Source: Prevotella melaninogenica (GTDB taxonomy: Bacteria; Bacteroidota; Bacteroidia; Bacteroidales; Bacteroidaceae). Taken from it: a stretch of DNA of 64,000 nt. The notes under the pieces were generated by a model. The model did not search any database. It had not been told where the DNA came from and saw only the letters and a list, made by a program, of their open reading frames with translations. This document shows positions 47,444 to 57,245 of the stretch, piece after piece (the first letter of the stretch is position 1; the number at the start of each line of letters is the position of its first letter). The translations under genes were made by a program, and so were the position numbers. Location: the NCBI RefSeq assembly GCF_013267595.1, contig NZ_CP054011.1, forward strand, positions 124,001 through 188,000. The letters are read 5' to 3'.

Positions 47444-49357
47444 TTAGTAGTTAGGACCTTCGCCAAAGTTTGGAGCCCCCTTGTCGTACCACACCCTTTC
47501 AGAGTTAAGCAGTTCAGGTCTTTGTCCATCTGTAAAGGTGAATCCTTGCTGCGTCATCGCAGTTTCAATAATAGTACGCATTTTATCGGCTGGATCGGGT
47601 TGAGCGATATAGAATCGGCGAGGCAACTCAGTGTTGGGCTTCATTGTAATCCAAGGAATGAGCGAACTACCAACTTTAGGAACGCCAGAGCGGCGCACTG
47701 TTACAAACTGCTCAAGTGGTTGATAGAAGAAATGTAGATACAATTGGATGTAAACCTTCTCTAAATCGCTTGGAACACTACCTGTTAGTTGGTAGTCAGA
47801 ATTAGCCATCATCGTAGCAATGGCTGCATCATCGTAGATAACAGGCTCGTCTAACTTGTCGTTACAATGTGCCTTATCATAATAAGGTATTTTGTTCAGT
47901 ATCGCTAAACGGTTATAAGCCTTAGCTGAAGCCTCAACGCCAAGTTTGAAATATTCGGCTGCAGTATGAGGCAAGTTAGCACCCAGTAACTTAAACTCAG
48001 TCAGATAGAGGTTCATTTCAGCTGTGGAAAGGGTCATCTCGTAAAGTGGGTTATCTTCAGTGTCTTGTACCACCTTACCTTTTGGAGCTGTTGGGAAAGT
48101 GAAGTCAACGCGACCACGCACTAATTCCTCGTTAAAGTACGATAGCGGTGAGTAGGTTTTCGTTTTTTCTCCGTCAGTTACTTTCCATCTGGTTGTTACA
48201 AAATAATTGTTGACGCCAGTGTATTCTGTCTTTTCAGATATAGCTATACCGATAGGTAATCCCTGATAGCGCACCCATGGTTCCCCATCACCTTTCCAAC
48301 TGTCGAAATGTTTCTTGCCAGAAGCATCTGTGGTATAGTTCACCTGGTCTAAAATATATTTAGGAATAGCACAGTTATTATCCCCTCTTGCTTGTGCATC
48401 AAAGAATGCTTGTACTACCTCAGAGTTGAAATCGTTTTTGGTAAACATCACCAGCATACGTGGATCTTTGTTACGTTTCATGAAGTCGATAACGTTTTTG
48501 CTGCTAATACCTAAGTTCACACTATTATCACTTCCATAGGTGTTGTTGCCACCATCTCCACCTGTACCTTTATTATATACATAGTCGTCTGCAATAGATT
48601 GCATTACGTTTGCATCATCAGCACCCACTTCTTCTGCTATTTTTAAGGCTTTAGCTTTGTTTTGGTGAAGAAGTCTTACTGCAATTTTAAGTTTTATGCC
48701 GTTTACAAATTTCACCCATTTCTTAGTATCTCCCCCGTAGGCTAAGTCATTGTCTCCAACACTTATCTGCGTTATCGTTGACTTCAGCTTATCCAGATCG
48801 GTGTTTAGTTCAGTCAACCATTGGTCGAATAGACTCTCTTGCGATTCGTAGTTAGGAGTTAATGTGCCCTCATACTTGGCTTGTGCAGCTTCAGAGTAAG
48901 GTCTTGAACCAAAGAGGTCGGTATCGAACAGTCCCATGTAAACTGTTAGAGCGTTTGCCATAGCCGAAAGGTGTGAGTATTGAGCAGCTTTGTTAGCTGG
49001 CATCTTATCGATAGTAGCTTTAATATCGTTCTCGTATCGTTTAACATAAATAAGTTGAGAACCCACACCGCCCAGTTCAGCCAACTTGTTATACAAGTCA
49101 TTAAAACTACTTGATGGTGAATATGCCTGAACTATTTTTGACGTGTAAGCCCCATCGTAATACCACAGCAGGTAATCGAAGGGTTGGTATTGCACCTGTT
49201 CCTGAGTAAACAAGAACACAGGATTTCCTTCGGCGATAGTCGATGGGTCAGTATTTATTTTTGCGTATTCGCTTTCGCTGCATCCTGTTACCAGTACCAT
49301 GCATGTGGCACATATACCAAAGGCGAGCGACTTGAATTTTATAATATTCTGTTTCAT
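47444..49357 (-). CDS. SusD-family outer-membrane lipoprotein
   Basis: A 637-residue surface lipoprotein that would bind substrate over its SusC partner. I use the ATG at 49357 (MKQNIIKFKSLAFG); the 49369 start would overlap the susC stop by no functional need. The lipobox LVTGC with its acylated Cys is followed by SESEYAKINTDPS. The N-terminal plan and length fit the larger SusD-like group found with peptide- or glycan-uptake SusC proteins. Its partner gene directly upstream is split by an IS. Confidence 0.87.
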   Translation of the reverse strand: MKQNIIKFKSLAFGICATCMVLVTGCSESEYAKINTDPSTIAEGNPVFLFTQEQVQYQPFDYLLWYYDGAYTSKIVQAYSPSSSFNDLYNKLAELGGVGSQLIYVKRYENDIKATIDKMPANKAAQYSHLSAMANALTVYMGLFDTDLFGSRPYSEAAQAKYEGTLTPNYESQESLFDQWLTELNTDLDKLKSTITQISVGDNDLAYGGDTKKWVKFVNGIKLKIAVRLLHQNKAKALKIAEEVGADDANVMQSIADDYVYNKGTGGDGGNNTYGSDNSVNLGISSKNVIDFMKRNKDPRMLVMFTKNDFNSEVVQAFFDAQARGDNNCAIPKYILDQVNYTTDASGKKHFDSWKGDGEPWVRYQGLPIGIAISEKTEYTGVNNYFVTTRWKVTDGEKTKTYSPLSYFNEELVRGRVDFTFPTAPKGKVVQDTEDNPLYEMTLSTAEMNLYLTEFKLLGANLPHTAAEYFKLGVEASAKAYNRLAILNKIPYYDKAHCNDKLDEPVIYDDAAIATMMANSDYQLTGSVPSDLEKVYIQLYLHFFYQPLEQFVTVRRSGVPKVGSSLIPWITMKPNTELPRRFYIAQPDPADKMRTIIETAMTQQGFTFTDGQRPELLNSERVWYDKGAPNFGEGPNY

Positions 49358-52218
49358 AATGAAAGGCATTTAGAATGTAGCGTTTAATGTGAAGAGATAG
49401 CTTGCTGTGTAAGGCATAAATGATCGCATACGGAACTGCGCAGCTCCTGTTCCACGTACCGATTCAGGATTCTCGTGATTTGGCGCAGTGTTCAGTAGGT
49501 ATGCCAAGTTACGTCCGGTGAAACTAAGGGATAAGTTCTTTGCACCGATATAGCTGCTAATTTTGGTTGGAACGTTGTACGAGAGAGTTATTTCTCGCAG
49601 AGCGATGTAGTTGATTTTCTTAAACCAATCATCGTTAATAACACCTGTTCCCCAGCTATTCTTAAAGTATGCAGCACTTTGTAGGTGTGCAGGTTCTACA
49701 TAACCTTTTTCATAAGCCTCCTGATAGGTCATTCCACTAACGTCTTGGTTAGTTCCTCCTGGTGTGGTAACAATAGTACCAGCATCGAAAACGACATCAG
49801 GGATAAAGCCATCAGTAAACACCTTATCTTGCGCATTAGCGTATTTGCTGGTCCAGGTCATCCCCTTACGGTATTTCTCGGTCTCTCCAGAGAAACCGTA
49901 TGCAGTTGCGTAGCGTGAGTTATACGAAGCAACGTATCCTCCAAAGCGTGCGTCAAATAGCACATAGAGACTAAGGTCTTTCCATCTTAGGGTAGAGTTT
50001 AGTGATCCAAGGAAGTTAGGCAACATCGATCCAACTTCTTTCACAGTACCTCCGCGCTTATAATACACTGTTCGGAATTTGTTAGTGTAGCCCACCACTG
50101 GTTTGCCAGTCTTTTCGTCGGTCTTTATCCAAGAGTCAGACATTAGCATACCATAGTCGGAGCCTACTTTGGCAACAGATGCTATGCGGTAGTTACCATA
50201 GTTTGCTGCACCATCCAGATTAATGTAAGAGGTTACATCAGGACTTAGTTCTACAATCTTATTGCGGTTGCGAGTGTAGGTGAAATTTAGGTCCCATTGC
50301 CATTGTTTCTTCTTTATAGGAGTTGTGTTGAGTGCTATTTCTATACCTGAGTTCTGTATATTACCAGCGTTGATTAGCTTTTCTTTTACGCCCGATTCCC
50401 AAGGTACATTGATAGTCATAATTTGGTTTCGAGTGTTCTCCTTATAATAGGTGAGGTCTACCCCAATCCTACTGTCAAGGAAACGCCAGTCAAGTCCCAC
50501 TTCCCAAGCATTCTTACGTTCAGGTTTTAAGTTGGTACTCTTCATATTCTCAGGGATAGTCATTCCATAGATTTTCTTGTCGCCACGTTGATATGTTGCC
50601 ACAGAATAGCCCGAATTTATATAATAAGGAGAGGTGTCGTTTCCCACCTGCGCCCAAGAACCGCGTACCTTTGCAAAGCTAACCCATTTTGGAAGTTTGT
50701 CTTTGAAGGTTTCTGTGATGATCCATGAGCCCGAAACAGAAGGATAGAAATAAGAGAAATTACCTGTTCCGTAGCTGTAAACCAAGGCTGAGGACCAGTC
50801 GTTACGTCCCGTTATGTCCAAGAATAGTTGATTCTTCCAGCTTGTTCCAATCATAAAGATGGTAGAGACGATACGCTTGGTGTTGAATTTATACGCATTA
50901 AAGCTGGCTTGTTGTTTTGAATTCTTGATAAAGAATTGGTTGGGCACAATAAGTCCACCGTTCGTACTCTCGCTATTATACTGTGCATATTGGTTAAAAT
51001 ATTCCTCACGTAAGAACCCGTGCACTTCCCAGTCCTTATTAATTTGATAGTTTAGGTTGGCCGCAAGGTACAAGTTCTCTTGTGTAGTGTGCGTGTGAGA
51101 GAGAGCATAAGAACCACCTTCGTTGGCATAACCACTACCAGGGGCTTTTAGCTCGCCATCGATGGCATAATAGTTGAGCGAACCACCAGTTGAAAGCTGT
51201 AGCCAAGGCAGTGCTTGAATATTGATGTTAAGCACAGGGCGAAACATGGTTTCTGTTTGTTTGTAATCGTTTTCAAAGATACTCCACCACAGCTCCTTGC
51301 CAGGTACAGCACGATAGAGATCGCCATATCTTTCGCTGGCAAGTCCACCATGTTCCCCTTTGTAAAGGTTACGATAACGATTAACGTCGTATTCACGTGG
51401 GAACGTACTATTTGCAAAGTATTCTCCGATGTTTAAAGGTGCATTACGAGGTTGTGATTGCGTAAAGTTTACGCTGAAATCTACCGTCACGATGTTCCCA
51501 ATCTTTTGTGAAGCTTTTCCTAAGAACGACAGACGGTTAAAGGTGTTGCGTGGTGTAGTACCCTTATTGTATTTATAAGATGCTGAAGCGTAGAATTGTG
51601 TACGATCATTACCACCTTGCAATGATACATTCGTATTGGTATTAAAGCCTGTGTCGTAAGCATCTTTATAGTTGTTTGGGAACATCTTCGCTGTTCCCAT
51701 TGTCCCATCGTACTGTTCAAACTGTTTACCCTTAGCCCATGAGATATCAGGTCCCCAAGCATAGTTCCCATATTGTTCGATGAGCGAGTATTCACCTTTA
51801 GAGTTACGAGCGAACGATGTCATGTTATCGCTCCAAAGGTTGCCCGTGGCAGTGTATTCGTCTCCGTAATCTACAGCACCAGGGAAAGCTCCAATCATAT
51901 AGGTGTTTTGTAGATCTGGAGAACGATAGACTGTTTCTAATCCTATAGTTTGCGAAACCTTTACAGTAACACCTTTGCCTGCTTTCCCACTTTTAGTGGT
52001 AATTACTACAGCACCATTCAAACCACGTGAACCATATAATGCTGTTGCTGCAGCGCCTTTTAGTACGCTCACACTCTCAAAGTCGTCGGGGTTAAGGTTC
52101 TTTAGTTGGTTACCATAGTCGTTGATATTGCTATTCCAGTCAGCGTCCCCTGATTGGCTTGTAGCATTATCTAATATCACACCATCTACTACAAAGATAG
52201 GTTGGTTGTTGGCATTAA

Positions 52219-54322
52219 CCCAAGTTTAACACCCACTTTCGCCTAATTGTTACTGTCACCGTACTTTTCTCGTTTTTCTTATGGGCTCTGTGTCCTACAA
52301 ATTTTATTCTTTTTGAATGGTGAGTGTTTTAAGTTCAACTTATCGTATATCTGTTTTGCTTGCTTCGAAGGACTACTACATTGGCGCATCTCGATGGTTT
52401 CACCTAATGGATTCTTCCCTTTTGTGGTGACGAGCTTTTGGGTACTCATACGTCGTACTATCTCGGTCCAGTAACAGGATTCTCCTTCTCGTTTTAATTG
52501 ACAACGGATAGTGTTTACCACCCAGTAGGCTAATAAACCGAAGAAGAGGTGTGCGTCGCTTCGCTCATCTTTCTGATGATAGATAGGACGGAGGTTGAGT
52601 TCATTCTTTAGTTGTCTGTTCGTACATTCTATCTCACGAATGAGATTGTAGTATTCCCATGTCACACGCTCAGAAAGTGTCCTGACATTGCTGCGGAGGA
52701 AATAGACTCCGTGACCAGATTCCATTGCCGAGAGGTCTTTTATCTCCCAGTCTACACGCAGCATCTCCTTGAGTTTCTTCTCATTTTTTATGTAGCTTAT
52801 CTGGTAGAATTTCGCTATAGAAGGGTACTTCTGTATGGCACGTCCTGTACGTTCAACAACCTTTTCATAGGTCTTTGTTCCACCTTTCTTGGAGATTCCA
52901 TCGTTTATCCTCTGCAGTTCCATCTTAAAACGCTCTCTCCAAACCCTGTTCATGGACGACTCTGTCATAGCTTTCGAAGGAGATGTTATTTCGAGATAAT
53001 AATCCTCATCATCCTCTGTCTTAACCTCTTTCAGCGTTATCTTCTGCCGACGGGCATCCATTACTGTAACGCTCTTGTTATCATCACTGAGCGTATAGTC
53101 TTTCATTTTCGTACGAGATACGCAGAGATAATTGTAACCCTTTTTCTTTATTAACTCCAAGTTCTCTTCCGTGGCAACACCTGCATCCATGATAACGAGC
53201 GTATCCTTGGTTCGTGATGGATTCCTCTTTGCCAGCGTATCAATCATATTGGGTAGAGACTTGGGATCTGCTGTATTACCCTCCAAGATAGAAGAATAAC
53301 GTATAAAACCTTCTTTATTGATACATAATGCAAGTACAAGTAGCTTACAGTCAGAGCGTTTTTCTTTTGAACGACCGAACTTGGCTTTATCGCTATTACG
53401 CTTACTACCCTCGAAATAGAAGTTGGTTAAGTCGAAGAGCATCAACTTGTTGTCTATATTAAAGAGATCGTCAGTAACGCTGCACAGATGACGCTCTAAC
53501 TGTTCCTTTAGTTCATACAACTTGTCAGTGATTTTATACAGAGAATTGATCCCTGGTGTCCAGCCAGGAACTCCACTGTAAAGTTCGCCAGCAGCTGAGT
53601 TATCGCGCAAATAATAATAAGATGAACGTTCAGAGACTGCATATACCGTGCGAACAATCAATGCTGACAAAGCCGTGTGTATCGCATTCTCCGTCCAGCC
53701 GTTTTTGCGCAGAAAACCCTCTAACTGCAGCTTGTCTATCGTCTGCTTGCAGAGCCACTCTGCACCAACATTCCTTGCGTCAGTATAGTTTGCCGTCTCG
53801 AGGTCAATGTAGTTCTCATATTTTCTCAGCGACTTCTGCTCTTCCTTATTAAACCGATCGATTCCACCTTCTTTCTCCATACGGCTCCACCATTCGTCAG
53901 CCTTTGCCTGTTCAATAGGAGTAAGTCCCTCAAGGCGTTCTTTGAAAAGCGAGGGTGTACTTCTGGTTTTGAAGCGTTCGGTAAGAGCGTATGCAATTTT
54001 TCGAACCTGTACAGCAGTAAGTGAAGGTTCAAAACCTATGTTCAACAGAATTAGCGAATGTACATGACCCTGCACGTCACGATATGACTCCTTGATGCGA
54101 TAATAAGGAGCCATGTCGCCTGTGGCAGGGTTGAATCGTGTCTGTACATTTGCGTGCATGAGTGCAAAGTAACAAAATATTTTTGATATGGCTGTGTCCT
54201 ACAAATCAGATTTTACTCCTCGTTACAATACCCTATACTTGATTATCAATCATTTATCAAATTGATACTACACAAAACATCCCGAAAATTTATGAAAAAT
54301 AATTTTGCCGGTTAAACTTGGG
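52219..54322 (-). mobile_element. Insertion sequence, 2104 bp, copy B (same element as copy A)
   Basis: Same ends (CCCAAGTTTAAC / GTTAAACTTGGG), same length and same orientation as copy A at 18589-20692. Its target duplication is TTAA (52215-52218, 54323-54326). Different duplications at the two sites show independent insertions. Only scattered single-base differences separate the copies. Confidence 0.92.
52279..54159 (-). CDS. Transposase of IS copy B (626 residues)
   Basis: An intact DDE-type transposase with the same motifs as copy A (LMLFDLTNFYFEGSKRNSDK; TLVIMDAGVATEENLELIKK). About ten residue differences from copy A, for example V to I in the DAG motif, and ELNLRPIY against DLNLRPIY. 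Confidence 0.88.
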   Translation of the reverse strand: MHANVQTRFNPATGDMAPYYRIKESYRDVQGHVHSLILLNIGFEPSLTAVQVRKIAYALTERFKTRSTPSLFKERLEGLTPIEQAKADEWWSRMEKEGGIDRFNKEEQKSLRKYENYIDLETANYTDARNVGAEWLCKQTIDKLQLEGFLRKNGWTENAIHTALSALIVRTVYAVSERSSYYYLRDNSAAGELYSGVPGWTPGINSLYKITDKLYELKEQLERHLCSVTDDLFNIDNKLMLFDLTNFYFEGSKRNSDKAKFGRSKEKRSDCKLLVLALCINKEGFIRYSSILEGNTADPKSLPNMIDTLAKRNPSRTKDTLVIMDAGVATEENLELIKKKGYNYLCVSRTKMKDYTLSDDNKSVTVMDARRQKITLKEVKTEDDEDYYLEITSPSKAMTESSMNRVWRERFKMELQRINDGISKKGGTKTYEKVVERTGRAIQKYPSIAKFYQISYIKNEKKLKEMLRVDWEIKDLSAMESGHGVYFLRSNVRTLSERVTWEYYNLIREIECTNRQLKNELNLRPIYHQKDERSDAHLFFGLLAYWVVNTIRCQLKREGESCYWTEIVRRMSTQKLVTTKGKNPLGETIEMRQCSSPSKQAKQIYDKLNLKHSPFKKNKICRTQSP

Positions 54323-54864
54323 TTAAGAGTAGATGCACCTCTTATTTGAATTTTAGTAGAACCAAACATTCCACCGTCTGACTGGCTGATCTCTACACCA
54401 GCCACCTTACCTTGCAATGCTGTAACAGGAGAAACCGTGTTGGCTCGTTCCAGTTCATCGCTTTTCAGTTCGGTGACAGCATAACCCAATGCTTTTGTTT
54501 GTCGTTTAATTCCCAATGCCGTAACCACCACATCATTAAGCGCAGTGGCTTCTTCTTCAAGGGCAACGTTTATCTGTTGTCGACCATTAATATCTACATT
54601 TTTAGGCTTCATTCCCAAGTATGAGAATACTAACGTGCCTTTTGTGGGGCATTGTAGGGTGTATTGCCCGTCGATATTAGTCACAGTACCCATATTTGTA
54701 CCTTTCACCGTTACCGAAGCACCGATTACAGGCTCGCCCGTTGGGTCTTTCACAATGCCACTAACCGTGACATTTTGCGCATAAAGCTCAGTAGCGAACA
54801 TCCATATCAGTGCCATCATACAGATTCGCCATAAGACTTGCGCTTTGTTCTGCTTGTTGTTCAT

Positions 54865-55220
54865 TTTGCTTATAGTTAAAGATTAATATGTAAAATTTAT
54901 TGTTTAGGTTTTATATATGTCTCTATTTCACTTTCATTCTGTATCAGCTCTTTGTGTTAGGTTTTGTTGTTTTGAATATTAGCTATGTGTAGCAGCTATT
55001 ACCGCAATGAATTTATCGCTCTTGTAACTCTTATTGAGAGAGACTTTTATTTGTTTAGTTATAGGTTCTTATTAATAACTTCTGATATCTTTGAGTAAAC
55101 AGATTGATACTCTAAAGATGGTTTTTAAGTATTGTAGATATTGTAATTTCGATTGTAGGTTAGTGTTAGTATGTTTTACGACACATAAAGTGTTGCTTAA
55201 GGGTTATTTATATAGTTTTT
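54865..55220. other. Intergenic region upstream of the split susC
   Basis: About 350 AT-rich bases. I find no gene and no strong minus-strand promoter for susC. The IS at 55226 may have separated the gene from part of its control region. Confidence 0.5.
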
Positions 55221-55225
55221 ATTAT

Positions 55226-56655
55226 CAATAGTCCGTTAAATATTATGCTGCATCAGCAGCGAAACTAAATATATCATTTATCCTTTCTTTATTTAATGGC
55301 GTGTTCGGGTTCTTCTCGAACACGTCAATAATTCGTTGTGCATAGTAGGCATTGACCATCTGCGCTTTAAGTCGACCGATGGACGTGCCAAGTTCCTTGC
55401 ACATGATTTTGGTCACATTGAGTGCTGTGAATGAAGAGTTGAAAGCAAATTCAAGTTTTCTCTTGTCGCGTGCCTGACAATCGGTAAGACCGAGGAATTG
55501 CTTTGCGTCGCGAAAGCAAAACTCCTCTTGGAAACGTGTGGTATAGTACTCCATCACATCGCGTCCACTCATGCTCTCATCCGTAGAGAAGTACAAACGG
55601 CGGACACCGTTGGGCAACTCGTGGATGACAATCGACACGACCCTATGCAAGGACTTGCACCACGCCTTGAGCGCATAGGCTTTGCCTTTGGTCTCTCCTA
55701 AATCAAGCTCATTGCCTTTGGATATGTCGATGTTCCTTACGTCAATCTTGTCACCTTTGATACGAGGACGGCCGGGCTTTCCCGTGGGTTCCCCATCCCA
55801 TGTGTAGAACAAGGCTGCGTCATGACGCAAGCGGCTCACAACATGGAAGCCCATCTTCATTACCTTGTCGATGAAAGGTCTTTTGGAGAAGGCTGAGTCA
55901 GCGACAAGAACCTTGCAAATACGCTGTAAGGTTACCTTGTCGTCCTCCAACACCTTGGTATACCAGTCGTATAGACTCATCTCTTTTTTCTCCTCCCCTT
56001 TTTCCAATGTGGTCTGCACAGCCTTGAGCATCATACACTCATGCAAGTCCACGTCTATCACACCGATGCCGAGGATCTCAAGACCGTGCTTTACCGCACC
56101 TGCACAGCCCGACCAAAACGTACCCACGTATGGGGTATGCTTCCCAGCCTTCTTGATGAAGCTTGGATCAATAACGATGGCATTGAGCCCTTTACCCTGC
56201 TTGAAGGCGAAAGCACTCAGCCACATATTTATTTCGAGCCAGTTCACGCTGCGCTCTGCCGTCTGCCGATAGCATTGTTCGCCACGCTTTCCATAGCGTC
56301 CCATCTGCGTAAAATTACATTTCCTTGGGATGACCATCAAAAGAAAAAGCATTTCCATGACGTTTGTTTGAATACTTTTGTTTAACTTTGCTCCATCTTC
56401 AGCACTAAATGCTGCTTTGCAGAGCTTCATATATCGGCTAATCAAGTTGGTTATCAGCATAAACTTTATTGTCTTTTTACATCTATAAAGTTACTGAAAT
56501 TCAATGAGATAGCCGATTTTATTATGTTATACTTTGTTATATTCTATTGCCTAATTATCTCTTTCTCAGAGACTTATCATGTTTTCTTTCTGCCACAATT
56601 CCTGTTGGCTTTTGGGTAAAAGCTTCGCAAACTGCGAAAATTTAACGGACTATTG
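55226..56655 (-). mobile_element. Insertion sequence, 1430 bp, with 5-bp target duplication
   Basis: The ends are 16-bp perfect inverted repeats, CAATAGTCCGTTAAAT and its complement. The target duplication is ATTAT (55221-55225 and 56656-56660). It carries one intact transposase. It lies in the gap between the split susC and the LRR gene and disrupts no recognisable frame. Confidence 0.9.
55243..56460 (-). CDS. DDE transposase of the 1430-bp IS
   Basis: A 405-residue transposase. First Asp region NAIVIDPSFIKKAGKHTPYV, second Asp region KVLVADSAFSKRPFIDKVMK, and a Glu region YYTTRFQEEFCFRDAKQFLG. The order and spacing suit the IS4/IS701-like DDE group; exact family not certain. The frame is intact and ends 17 bases inside the left end. 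Confidence 0.82.
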   Translation of the reverse strand: MLITNLISRYMKLCKAAFSAEDGAKLNKSIQTNVMEMLFLLMVIPRKCNFTQMGRYGKRGEQCYRQTAERSVNWLEINMWLSAFAFKQGKGLNAIVIDPSFIKKAGKHTPYVGTFWSGCAGAVKHGLEILGIGVIDVDLHECMMLKAVQTTLEKGEEKKEMSLYDWYTKVLEDDKVTLQRICKVLVADSAFSKRPFIDKVMKMGFHVVSRLRHDAALFYTWDGEPTGKPGRPRIKGDKIDVRNIDISKGNELDLGETKGKAYALKAWCKSLHRVVSIVIHELPNGVRRLYFSTDESMSGRDVMEYYTTRFQEEFCFRDAKQFLGLTDCQARDKRKLEFAFNSSFTALNVTKIMCKELGTSIGRLKAQMVNAYYAQRIIDVFEKNPNTPLNKERINDIFSFAADAA

Positions 56656-56660
56656 ATTAT

Positions 56661-57074
56661 GTGAGCAAATATAAATAAAATAAATATATTAAGCAATAAA
56701 AATGGCGATTAATTTTTGTAAATATGTAAAGGCGATAAAATGAGGTGCTCGCAAGTAGATAAGTAGACAAGAGAGTGGGTCGGAAAGAGTTGTCCTTTGG
56801 TTAAGATGACTAAGATGATTATTTGTAACGAAGTAGAGAGAATAGGCTAATCAGCTACTTACAATCAGTAATGCCTTACAATTCCCTAATCTTCTACCAT
56901 GCGACAATAGACTTTGTTACCTAAAAATCTCGATTTTTCAGATGTTTCAGGTGATGTAGTATAGTTCATGTTCCTTTATTCGTTAATGTCAAAATCTAAG
57001 TATTCGTTGTGGACTTACACCTGACTCTTATTCTGTGGTATGTAATAAATGATAATAGTAAATGTTACAATATA
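56661..57074. other. Intergenic region before the LRR gene
   Basis: About 410 AT-rich bases with no credible gene on either strand. It ends at the LRR gene promoter. Confidence 0.55.
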
Positions 57075-57106
57075 TTGCATGTTATATTTATTTTACTTAT
57101 ATTTGC
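57075..57106 (+). promoter_or_regulatory. Promoter of the LRR surface protein gene
   Basis: TTG (57075-57077) and TATATTTGC (57098-57106), 20 bases apart, fit the Bacteroidetes consensus. The leader to the ATG is about 135 bases. Confidence 0.7.
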
Positions 57107-57245
57107 AACCAAAAGTGTGATTTATATTGTGGTTTAATAGCACTATCACGATGTTCTTTACGCTTTGGTAGACAGAACTATGGTTAATTTCTATGTTCTG
57201 TCGTTTGATAAACCTTTCTTATAAAGTGCTTAGACATTACAGCTT

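Larger units (their letters stand above)
49370..54864 (-). pseudogene. SusC-type TonB-dependent receptor, split by IS copy B
   Basis: The N-terminal part (54864-54323) has a signal peptide, the regulatory domain (GEPVIGASVTVKGTNMGTVT) and the first part of the plug up to KIQIRGASTLN. The rest (52218-49370) resumes NANNQPIFVVDGVILDNATS and runs through a full barrel to LFTLNATF. Removing the 2104-bp IS and one TTAA copy rejoins the frame. The intact product would have been about 1130 residues. The receptor cannot be made as one piece now. Confidence 0.9.

Noticed and set aside
52612-53154. A 180-codon plus-strand frame inside IS copy B
   Set aside because: It is antisense to the intact transposase, and copy A does not keep the same frame open over this length.
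18589-54322. Composite transposon carrying the ribosomal genes
   Set aside because: Each IS has its own distinct target duplication (TTAG and TTAA), so they inserted independently, and the genes between are core housekeeping genes in normal order.
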